NCBI GenBank assembly: GCA_023055425.1 | Contig: JALGPY010000001.1 | Coordinates: forward strand, 28,881,001-28,945,000 | Length of the DNA: 64,000 nucleotides | Source: Linanthus parryae | Taxonomy: Eukaryota; Streptophyta; Magnoliopsida; Ericales; Polemoniaceae | Direction of reading: 5' to 3' | Shown here: positions 11,625 to 21,754 of the stretch, one piece after another | Numbering within the stretch: the stretch's first letter is position 1 | Layout: every line of letters begins with the position of its first letter | Position numbers and translations under genes: made by a program | The notes under the pieces: model-generated | Told to the model about the DNA's origin: nothing | Database searches by the model: none | The model's input: only the letters and a program-made list of their open reading frames with translations

Positions 11625-13778
11625 ATAGCTAGAGTTTACTCGGGACGAGCAAAGTTTAGTGTAGGGGTATTTGATAACGCCCAAATAGGGGTTATCTTAT
11701 AGCCTGAAAAGATGTGTATGTGTGCTGGAAAGCCGCGTTTTAGCCAGAATTCACCCTCGGAATGCCTCGGTTTTAGGAACTAGACGTTTATTTGCTCTTC
11801 GTGAATTTCTGCATGTTTCGTACTTTTATTGGATATGATCGCGGGTTTTTTCATGTTTTTACAGGAACAGGTTCGGAAAGTGCATTGGGATGCGTGCCGA
11901 GACAGAACCAGGATCGCCTCGGGAAACGTGCAGAAAATGCTCGGAGCAGAATTTGACCGAGACTGGTACAAGGGAGAGCGGAATGGAAAATGGAAAGACA
12001 GGAGGAAAAACGAGCAGTGAAAACCGACCGAGGGAGCTGAAACGCCAAAACCGAGAATCACCGGGATGCGCTCGGTTGACGATATCTTGAGCTTGACTTG
12101 GAATTTTGAAGTGAAACCAGAGGCAAAAGAACGGAGACGTCAAGGGCTTTCCGAAAACAGGTTATAATGCTGAAACGGAGTCCGGCCGAAAAACCGACTC
12201 CCGTCAAGTGTGGGTCCCAGTCAGGACACGCCCGAGTAAGGAGTCTCAATTCCCGGTGTCCAGAGTCAGGAGCAACTATTTCATGTTCGTGACGATTTTC
12301 GGGACAGTTTTGGCCTAGGGGTATTTTGGTCATTTTGGCACCGGGCCCGGGTTTCCGGAGTCAAGTTCAGATTTTGTCTCCCAAATTCAGTCAGCAGTTT
12401 TCCTATGGCCAGAGTCAGGATTGGGCAAAATTTGGAGCGGTTTTGACCCAGGGGTATTTTGGTAATTTTGACAAGTTTCGGGTCAAAACGCAAGACGGGA
12501 ACACGGGAAAGCAGGATGACACCAAGGAAGGCAAATTGGAGATTTCATGCAGAATTGTGGAACCCAGGAGACCCAACCGGGCCCACCAGAGGACCAAGTA
12601 GGGCCACCACCACAGCCCCTGCCTGCGTATATACGCAATATACGCAGGCAGGGAGGTGGTGGTGGGTGGTTTGTGGGCCCCTGGTTGCGTATATACGCAG
12701 CCTTGCGTATATACGCAGCCAGTTTGACTTTTGTCCAAAGTCGGTGGACCGATGGCAGTTTCCGTAATTTCTGGCGCACGTGTTTCGGGAAAAACAGCAC
12801 TATTTAAAGACTTGTCCAGACTCGTTGTGAGACGACACAACACTCAACACCCAAGACAGCACAACCGAAGGAGAAGACGGAGCATCCCCGAAGAGCATGG
12901 AAACGTGAATCCAGATTCAAGAAACCCGTTTGCTCTTCTTCTCTCTCATTCAAAAATTGTGTTATTTACGTTATGAGTTTTAGTAGCTAAACTTTTACCT
13001 AGGTTCTCGGTGAACCTAGGGTTTCGTTTTCAGATTAGTTCTACGTTTTGACTATGAATTCATGATTACGTTATCTTAATATCAGCAGTTTTTATCAGTT
13101 ATTCTGTCTTTGAATTTTACTGTTTATGCATGATCGGAGTCGCGAACCAGAATTGCTACAGACCCGAGCCGGTAGGTGAAAACGTCTGGTTAGGGTTAGG
13201 ACGAGAAGACAGAATTTAGCACCTTACCCCGATGGGCCGACTAGCGAAGGGGAGTTTGGACTAGCCTGAAATCGTTGAGACCAACTGTTAGAGAATTTGA
13301 CCCGGGCCATCAGGACAGGTTAGAAACCCTAGAAGCCTTAGAACGAGACTGCAGATTTAGGCAGCTTAACAGGAATCCGACAGGCTGCTGGATTGTGATA
13401 ACGTGCAGGAAAAGAAAAGATACTGCACAATTGGTACGTGGCACGGATAACGAGACTGCTGTGTGTTTTCATGTCAAACAAAGAACGAAAAACTGAAAAA
13501 CCCTAGGGGATCCCGGGATCTAGTATCTCAAACCCTAGTTTTACAACCTTAAGATTATTCAGAAAGTTCTCACAAAAAGATTTACGTTTCAGTTATTTAC
13601 TTTCAGTACTTAGTTAGGAAGCAAACTCTCAAAATATTCCTCCTTTTTACACTCTGTTCGTTAAAGCTGATTACTAGAAAACCTGCGAAGTCCCTGTGGG
13701 ATCGATAATCCGAGTCGAAAATACTCTCTATATTACTTGATTCGTATACTTGCGAATAGCACGCTAAATTGCGCATCA
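11625..13778 (+). mobile_element. LTR-A: Gypsy-type 3' LTR with a stub of internal DNA
   Basis: The LTR proper is 11,672-13,778 (2,107 bp), starting TGATAACGCCC and ending GCGCATCA. It is preceded by GGGACGAGCAAAG and GTAGGGGTATT, the polypurine-rich 3' end typical of plant Gypsy internal regions, so it is a 3' LTR whose internal part is lost. No matching 5-bp target duplication is seen. A TATA-like CTATTTAAAG is at 12,800-12,809. The layout and several blocks (ACAGGAAC after the 5' third, GGTGAAC-x-TAGGGTTT, GTGGGATCGATAA-x-C near the end) match the solo LTR at 21,755-23,838 read on the other strand, so both belong to one family. Confidence 0.75.
12622..12717. promoter_or_regulatory. Cluster of TGCGTATATACGCA palindromes upstream of LTR-A TATA box
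   Basis: The perfect 14-bp palindrome TGCGTATATACGCA occurs at 12,624-12,637, 12,686-12,699 and 12,704-12,717, with an extra half copy ATATACGCA at 12,638-12,646. The cluster ends about 80 bp before the TATA-like box at 12,800. The position suggests U3 promoter elements that could bind a dimeric factor; this is inference. Confidence 0.65.
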
Positions 13779-13958
13779 GATTCAGACCGCTATTCTCACT
13801 CACAGGTGGAAAGAGTGGAGAGACTTCCGTGGCGACCTTGGAGCAATGTCTGGATAACTTTATGGCTAACCAGAATTTGGCAAACGATGTACTTCCGAAG
13901 ATAGAGTGTGCTCCACCAATCTCATGAATCTATCTCCATTCGCACTTGGGAAGATATG
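13779..13958. other. Short non-coding spacer between LTR-A and LTR-B
   Basis: No gene. It contains no recognisable primer-binding site for LTR-A and no clear polypurine tract for LTR-B, so its origin is unclear. Confidence 0.4.
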
Positions 13959-15410
13959 TGATAACTCCTTAGTAATATTTATCTTTCGTACATGATACAT
14001 TGCTATTTGTGTGCGTTTTGGTGAAAAGCGATGAAATCCTGTACTAAATGAGAAAGAATAAGCTAGAATGAGCTTTTAAGCTTAAATGTACAATCCGGGC
14101 GTCTCTTGCATGGTTTTACGAATTATTTTTCTTATGATTTATCACATTTGATCTTCGAGTTTTCTCTGGTTGTGATTTGCAGGAATAATGCAAGCCGGGA
14201 GCAAATGGAGAGAAGAAACGAGCTGCGGAAGCCAAGGAAATCAAGAAGAATAAGAAGAAAGAGTGCAGAGCTAGGAAGTCTTTACACGAAGACAAACTAT
14301 TTTCGCACGAAGAAAGTGATTAAGAAAATATGGGAACTTCCGGTGGTCTTCGTACGAAGACCAGTCTCTTCGCACGAAGAGAAACACTTCGAAAAATTCA
14401 AGAAAGCTAAAAATATCTTTGCAGACATGCTTGCAGGCGCATTATAGGAACAATGTTCGCACAAAGGGAAGATGTCTTCGCACGAACAAACGATGTCTTC
14501 GCACAAAGACACTGTAGAGTCAGCTAAATTTAATGGAAACGTATCGTAACTTGCTCGGGACTGTTAGGAAATGTATGAAAGCAACCCTAGGTTGTATTTT
14601 CTGAGGGAGGACAAGGAATAACATGTTGGAGAGCAGCTTGGAGCTTGGATTTCATCGTGAGAGCGAGGATTCCATTCTTTGATCTTACTTCTCTATCTTC
14701 TTGTTGTTATTTATTATGCCATTGTTGAACTTGTTATTTTGATCATGAGTAACAGTAACTTAGCTTATTATTGGGATTTCTCAATGGTAGCTAGAGTTTG
14801 AAGCCGTTTTGGCGAGTTATGGATTTTGATTCACGTATTGCATGAACTTAATAGATGATGAACTATTTTGATATGTTTAATTCATGTTTTATTCTATCTT
14901 GTTATTGTGAGACGTTGCAGTAGGAGATCTTAGGTAATATGTTAGTGAAAGCAACTAATTACCCGGATAGTTGAATTAAACACTTAGTCGCACCTTGGTT
15001 AGAGACATCAACCTAATTAACTTAGAACTTTAAGTAAAATGATCGTAACTCATGTCGCCGATACCGGATTAGAGACATCAATATGCGTGTCATAGGCATA
15101 GTTTTGCTAGTGAAAGCAGTAAAGACTCTTGCTCATTTGGCAATTAACTCGTCATTTGAGTTACAAAGACGTAATTTGTTAGCGGTGAATACCTAGTGAT
15201 CCATGAGAAATCCTGATAGTTGTCCAGCATCATAATCTCCAATTAATAATTTAGATTGTTATTTCAATTTTTAGTTTAGCAAACAATCACTGCTTGCCCT
15301 CACTAAGTTAATAGTACAAGTTAATCCACAACAAGTCACTTGGGTTCGACAATCCGGAGTTTCCGATATTACTACACTGACCTCCATAAACTTGTGGTTG
15401 GAACGTGTCA
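13959..15410 (+). mobile_element. LTR-B: Gypsy-type 5' LTR
   Basis: About 1,452 bp, starting TGATAACTCC and ending GAACGTGTCA. The end block (TTCGACAAxCCGGAGT, TATTACTAC, then TTGTGG and GTGTCA) resembles the ends of LTR-A and LTR-C. It directly precedes gag-like sequence in the same orientation, so it acts as a 5' LTR whose primer-binding site and gag start are deleted. The right end is the less certain border. Confidence 0.6.
14345..14517. promoter_or_regulatory. Cluster of TCTTCGNACGAAGA palindromes in LTR-B
   Basis: GGTCTTCGTACGAAGACC at 14,345-14,362 is a perfect 18-bp palindrome. TCTCTTCGCACGAAGAGA at 14,365-14,382 is the same with one central mismatch. Further degenerate copies of CTTCGCACRAA occur at about 14,301-14,312 and 14,456-14,517. 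This lies at the same relative place as the palindrome cluster of LTR-A, downstream of the GCAGGAA block, but its sequence differs. Confidence 0.65.
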
Positions 15411-17756
15411 ATATGGTGAAGAGGTTCTACACCAAATTCTTTCAATCTGAAGAAAATGTGACAAATATTCACCTTTCCATAATGCACCGGAAGCACGATG
15501 AAGAAGGCACCACCTTCATAAAGAGGTTCAGAACAAAATCGCTCCAATGCATGGATGAAGTGATGGAAGGCCGTCTGGTAGAAATATCTTTATAAGGAAT
15601 GCGAGATGAATATGAGGGTATGGTTATCAATCACCAGATGCCTATCCTTTCAAAGCCGATAGACGGAACGCGTAACATCGAGCCCATCGTGTAGAAACAA
15701 ATAAAGAAGTACACACGGAACAATTCGAGTTTCAAGATTGGGCTTTTCAATTATAAACAAGGACGCGATGAAGAAGTCAATGATGTGTCTACATGACAAA
15801 AGTATCATCAGGCTCCTTTCAAACAATCCCCTTCTTTACCATGTTCTCTTGGTGAGTGACCAAAATTTTCAAACAGTGGAGGAAAGACGGTATTTTGCCC
15901 GCACTCGAGAAGCCACCGACAGGTGAACTACTGTGAAACCCAAAGTGGTGTGATTGCTATGGTACCGTGCTGCACCCTACTGAAAAATGCATAAAATTGA
16001 GATGGTTTATTCACAAGAACATGAAACAAGGAGAGTTGATAACCGAAGAACCAGTGAAGGATGTCGGCGACAAGTCGTTGCCCGTATATATCCCAAAGAA
16101 GAGTAAACGAAAGGAAGTGGCAATGGTCTCAAGTGTGGACCATTAATGGGAGGAAACTGAAACAATGCCTTTAGTGGATAACGTCAATCAGAACGAGGAT
16201 TATAGTATGAACACCGAGGATTCTCGTGCGGTGAAATTCGTCAATTCCTGAAGGTTCGAGCAATTTTATGATGAGATGAAACTTTCAAGAGGGTGTCTTC
16301 TAGCAATGAACAGGGCTATACTTAGAGTCGTAGAAGACTATAAAGAAGAATTTTTCGTAGCCAATGGAGAAGTGGTTAAGGTTGTTCAATCCTCAACTGC
16401 GACCATGACTTTCTGGGACGTTGACAAGAAGACACATTTGCAGCATCACAGGCCGTTGTATGTAACAACTATAAGCAACGTGGTAGAATTTAAGAGAGCG
16501 TTTGTGGATGGTGGAGCGGCTGTGAATGTAATTCCTATTAGCACTCTAGCACTGGCGTGGATACCAGAAACGAAAATAGTTAGAAGGCCTTCTCCATTGC
16601 TAGGTTTTGGAAACGAATCCAAGATGACACTGGGCTTCATCAGATTAGGACTTCAAATTGGAAAGATAAGTTGTTCTGCGAAGTTCCACATCATAAATGC
16701 GAATATTACTTATCATATAATCATCAAGCACACATGAATTCATCAATTTGATGCAGTCTCATCAAATGCACATCAAATAATGAAGGCTACCTAGAAAGGG
16801 AAAGTGGTGGACATCCAGCATCAGTAAATCTGTCAATTTGAACTAGGCACATTTCAAAGAGGCTATTTGGTTTACAAAATTGGGAGACGAAGTGACTCCA
16901 GGACCCTTTAAAGCAACACCCTGGACTAAATGGGAAGATATTAAAGACCAATCGCCTGCAGGAGTGATGCTCATGAGAGAAAACCCTATACATGAAGAAA
17001 CTCCTAAGCCAGAAACATCAAAATACACATTCTAGAAGAAGAAAATTTATTGCTTAAATGGACAGTCAAGCATGATGAGGAAGGGAATAACAATTTGTAT
17101 CATAACGGGATAAAGTGTTACAGCATTTGAAGGTGCGCAGGGCCATCTTCGACATTCGAGGATTACCCCGAGATTCAGGAAACGAATAAAGTTCACGTCA
17201 TGGAAAGATACCAGTCGACATGATACAATATAAAGAAGATGACTTGGAAGAAGCGCCAGATTCTTCAAAGATCATCCGAAAGATCAGAAAAAATATTTGA
17301 AGGAAATATTTCTGAGTCCTGACGAAGAAATGAAAATGCATGTGTTCTTATCGGAAAATATTCAAAGCGTCAAGGAGTAAGCCTTGATAATGTTATTAAA
17401 ATGGTACAAAGACGCTTTCCCGTGGCAGTATGATGAAATTTCTGGGATCGATACGGAAGTTACGATGCACATGTTAAATGTGATTCCAAAAATCTAAACT
17501 CATCAACTAAATTACGCAAAATTTTCGGCCAGAAATAGAAGTGAAGATCAAGGAAGAGATAGAAAAGCTACTAAAAGCGAATTTCATTAAACTGTTGCAC
17601 CATCCTACGTGGCTCGCGAATACTGTACCGGTCATGAAGAAGAATGGGCAGCTGTGGGTATGCGTGGATATCAGAGATCTCAACCATTTTTTCCCAAAAG
17701 ATAATTTTCCTTTTCCCGAATATGGACTAATTTGCAAGTGGGCTAAATCCATGTAA
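15411..17756 (+). pseudogene. Degenerate Gypsy gag-protease-RT fragment
   Basis: Broken frames in one orientation. 15,411-15,640 has a retrotransposon gag signature (FYTKFFQSEENVT, then FIKRFRTKSLQC). 16,276-16,737 holds an aspartic-protease-like core, FVDGGAAVNVIP, where the active-site Asp is present in a D-G-G-A context. 17,541-17,756 matches the start of a Gypsy RT (EIEKLLKANFIK, then WLANTVPVMKKNGQ and CVDIRDLN). The RT stops before the catalytic YxDD box, the rest of pol and the 3' LTR are missing, and several stops and frameshifts intervene. It clearly belongs to the element headed by LTR-B. Confidence 0.8.
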
Positions 17757-18207
17757 AGACATGATTAGTATTGGGGCCTTTATGTAGTTCATAAAGAGTT
17801 ATGACTATATAAAGGAACTCTAGCTTGTTATTTCTCTACACAAGTCATTATTTGAGAGAACATAACAAGCAAAGAGAGAGAGACAAGCAAGAGGCCGAAG
17901 CCTCTCACCTGTCCTCCTCTCCTTGCCGTCGGCCTCCCTAGGCACGGCTAGGTGCTCCGTCTTGCGTGATCATCCCCCTCCTTCTTCCGTTGCTAGCACA
18001 CCACGGTGAGAAGGAATCCAATCAATAATCCAAGGTGTTGATATTTATAGAGACGAAGACACTATTCTTCGTTTGATCTTCCAAACCAAGGTACACATCT
18101 TCTATGCTCTTATCATGTTACGATATCTCTGCCTGTGATCCGTGGTGGGCTTTGAGTAGGAAATTTTGTTATTCCGCTGCGTTACCTACGTCAAAACCCA
18201 ACACCCA
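17752..18207 (+). mobile_element. Probable Copia-like LTR remnant
   Basis: Starts near TGTAAAGACATGATTAG and ends with CAAAACCCAACA. It contains a good TATA box (TATATAAAGG, 17,805-17,814), a purine-rich leader, and a 3' end (TTCCGCTGCGTTA) of the style of plant Copia LTRs. Flanks are Gypsy RT on the left and LINE on the right. No target duplication or primer site was found, so it could alternatively be the LINE 5' leader. Confidence 0.4.
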
Positions 18208-18233
18208 CTTCGTTCAATTTTGATAAGTTTGCT

Positions 18234-20722
18234 ATGTCGATGAAAATTCTCGCTTACAATGTCTGCGGTGCGTGCAACAACACGTTTGAAAGCATGTTTC
18301 TTAAGATTTTTCGTACTCATAAGTTTCATTGAACCCAAGGTTCCCATGTCTTTTATGGGGTACTTCTTCAACAACCTTGATTTTACGGGTTGCTCTTTCT
18401 CGGAACCGGATGGTAGTAAAGGGGATATTTGGCTGCTTTGGGACCATGAACAAGCTACTGTCACTACCCACAAAATCAATAAGCAATTCATTCATGCTAC
18501 CATCAAAAGGAAAAACTATGGCGATTGGGTCTTCTCTGCTGTCTATGGAAGCCCAAACCCGTCCATTAGAGAGAAAATGTGGAATGAGCTTGAGGATGAC
18601 ATGGGGGACTCGGACAGCCTTGTTTCATTGCGGGTGACTTCATTGATTTCAGCAGTGTTAATGAGAGGAGAAGCTTCTCTTCTAACCAATATCCGGGTCA
18701 TATGAACAAATTTCAAGCTAACCTCAATAGGTGTAACCTTTTGGACATTGGCTGCCAAGGTCCATCCTTACCTGGGCAAACAATAGAGCTGGCTTGGTTA
18801 AAACTATGGAGAGATTGAACCGAGCTTGTTGTAATGCTGAGTGGAGAATCCAGTACCCTGAAGCCACGGTCAAGAATCTTCCGAGAAACTACTCGGACCA
18901 TTCCCTTCTTATCATGAATGTGGACGGTATGATCTCTAACCCTCCTTTCCTTAAAAGTTTTAAATTTGAGTCGGTTTGGTTACTAGATAATGATTTTAAA
19001 TGCTTTGGTAGTGATACTTGGAATGGTATGCTTGATATTAACCTATGTCATAAGACCACTTGTTTAACTAGTAAAATTCAAGATTGGTGTAAGGTGAACT
19101 TTGGTAACATCTTTAGAAACAATAGAAGGATTCTAGGTAGACTAGAAGGCATTCATACGGCTCAGAGTATTGCCTACTCTTATAGTTTGTATCTTCTTGA
19201 AAAAGAACTTATTGCTAAATATTATATTTTCCTTAATCAAGAATAGTTGTTATGGTACTAAAAGGCTAAGTGCAATTGGTTTTGATGGGGATAGAAACGC
19301 TAAATTCTTTCATCTCTCCAGTATCATTAAGATGAAAAGAGAGCCTTGTCTTGACATATGACTTGGGAACTTGATTGATAATATTGATATGATTAAGTCC
19401 ATGGTGAATAATTAATTCATCGAGCTTTTCTCTAATGGAATTTGCACTCATCAAGATCTTGAATTTGACTAGAATTATGATTTTTGCCCCAAAATTTCAA
19501 AGTCGGATTGTGATTGCCTGATGACCATTCCTGATGTTCTTTGGAAAATGTGATACCTCTACCTGTAATGCTATGAAAGATACGTTGGTTCACTTTGCTA
19601 ACCTCTCGATTTTAACTGTCAATGCTCGTAAATCCAAGATATTCTTATTTAAAAACACTACTAGGTCGACTAGAAATCATATGAAAAACACAATTGGTAT
19701 GCCTGAGACTAATGACCTTGGTAAGTATCTTGGTATTAATCTGGTGCATGGTAGTTTTAATAAAGACAGTGTGGCTAATATTTTGACTAAAATTAACAAG
19801 AAGCTTTCTGGCTGGACTAGTAGAATGTTGTCACATGGCCGGCAGAATGACCTTGTGTAAAAGCGTCCTCCCTACTCTCCCCTCCTATACCATGCAGGTG
19901 CTTCCCCTACCAATTAACGTTTGCAATAAAATTGACAAGATATGGAGAGAATTCATTTGGGGCGATGCCATTGATAAGAAAAAGATATATCTGATTAAAT
20001 GGGATACTCTCTGTCTTCCTAAAAACAAAGGCGGACTGGGTATTAAGAAAAAGCCAAGGACCAAAACAATTACCTTATTTCCAAACTTGGCTGGGGCGCT
20101 TTGAAACTAATATCTGGTGTAAGATCTTAAGGAACAAGTACATCAGAAACACAAGTTTTGGTAGTGCTAAGAGAAAGGGGTGATCCTCCCCCATATGGAG
20201 AGGTATTCTTGGTATTAAACAGTACATCATAGATAACCTTAAGTGGAACATTGGCAATGGGAAACATATTTCGATTTGGAATGATTGGTGGTGTGGGGAG
20301 AAAGCTATTGGTCGTCCTCTTGACCAAAGCCTTCTCCACATGAAAGTTGCTGACATTATTAATTCTAATAATTGTTGGAATATTGATCCCATCGTTAATC
20401 ATATTAATGACATTACCAAGCACAACATTTCTAGTAACATCATCCCATTCATTAAGTACTTTGGAGGACTCCCCATTCTGGAAAGGTTCAAACCTTCACT
20501 GTCTCTGCCACCTATAATTCCATAAGTGTTGATTGTAATCAAAATAATGGAGTGGGAGGCGGAGACTGGATAAGGCTTTGGAAACTTAGAGTTCCAAATA
20601 AAATTATCCATTGCCTTTGGACGATGCTTCATGGTAACACTCTGACAAATATGAATAGAAAACATAAAGGTATGACCATGATTGATACATGTAATATCTG
20701 TAACCATAGTGGGGAAGATCAA
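18234..20722 (+). pseudogene. LINE endonuclease and RT C-terminal part (left half of LINE-1)
   Basis: Plant L1-type LINE. ATG at 18,234 begins an apurinic-type endonuclease (MKILAYNVCGACNNTF), interrupted by a stop near 18,325. It then continues with FSEPDGSKGDIWLLWD, FSAVYGSPNPSIREKMW (to 18,640) and NYSDHSLLIM (about 18,885-18,915). From about 19,535 the frame jumps to a late RT segment (NARKSKIFLF, GKYLGINL, RINKKLSGW-like), then the post-RT region WREFIWG, KGGLGIK. The RT palm, including the FADD box, is absent between about 19,523 and 19,535: an internal deletion. The zinc-binding region at 20,560-20,722 (CLWTMLHGNTLTN, CNICNHSGED) runs straight into the next insertion and resumes at 28,512. 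Confidence 0.8.
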
Positions 20723-21754
20723 TAAAACGACTCGGGATCTCAGTTCAGGGTTAAAGAGACAACTCATAACCAAAAGTATAATATTAACTATTAACATTAC
20801 ATCTCATTTAATGCATACAAAAAATATTTTAAAAATGAGTACAATTTGGAAATAAAATGTTGTGATCTACTAAGTAACGTCTTCGTCTCGATACGCGTTC
20901 TCATCCGCCACCTTGATTGGTGACCTGCAGTTTTAAAATGGCAAAAGCCGACGCAGTTTTGAAGAAAATGATCAGTAAAAACTGAATAAATACACACTAC
21001 GACATGTAAGCAACGAGTGGCACAGAAGCATGATTTGAAACAAATCAGAAGATTTGAAACAATAAAATTAACAGGTTGGGAATTTGGAACAACTGAAAGT
21101 AACCGGGTACCAACAACCTCTCAATTTAAGAACATTAAGAAACCACGAGTATTCGGTAATACAACCAGAGTAAATAAGTCCATTTAAGTTGATAACGATA
21201 TTAGTTCATGAGTAGCCAAATCTTTTCAAATCATTTCAATCGATTAGGGCATATCCAGAGCCACAACAACATCAATAGAGTAGTAAATTTTCTTTCAAGT
21301 TCAATTAACCGTTAAGTTTAGCTGAGGCATGTCCAGAGCCACCAGCGGATCGATGAAAACAGAGGGAACACGAAGTAATCACAAAGGGTTACTTCTAGGG
21401 TCTATAAAACCCTATTTCATCTGAGCGTTTAGGGAGCCCATTCGTCAACCCCGCTCACAACATTAGCTAAAAGGCCTTAAGTGTCGATACCCCTATACCG
21501 TAGTGACCCTTACAAGTATAAGTAGCACCCTATAGCTCTACAAACCCCTTGGCCTCAATACTTTGGTACATTTTAGCTCATCGGGGGAGGATATTGAACA
21601 TTAAAGTTCTATCCAATAAAAGGAAGCATTACTTCAATGGTCTTAACCATAAGAAAATGGAGGATCGCTTGGCGCCTCCCATTAATAACACAACTCTGTA
21701 CATCGTCCTGACTCTATTAGAAGTATTTTATTTCTTCTTTTGCACATAACCAAA

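Noticed and set aside
12415..12843. Overlapping frames of 100-142 codons on both strands in LTR-A
   Set aside because: They fall in the U3 of an LTR, cross the palindrome cluster and have no domain.
11672..15410. LTR-A and LTR-B as the two LTRs of one element
   Set aside because: They differ greatly in length and sequence, LTR-A is preceded by an internal 3' end, and only 180 bp lies between them.
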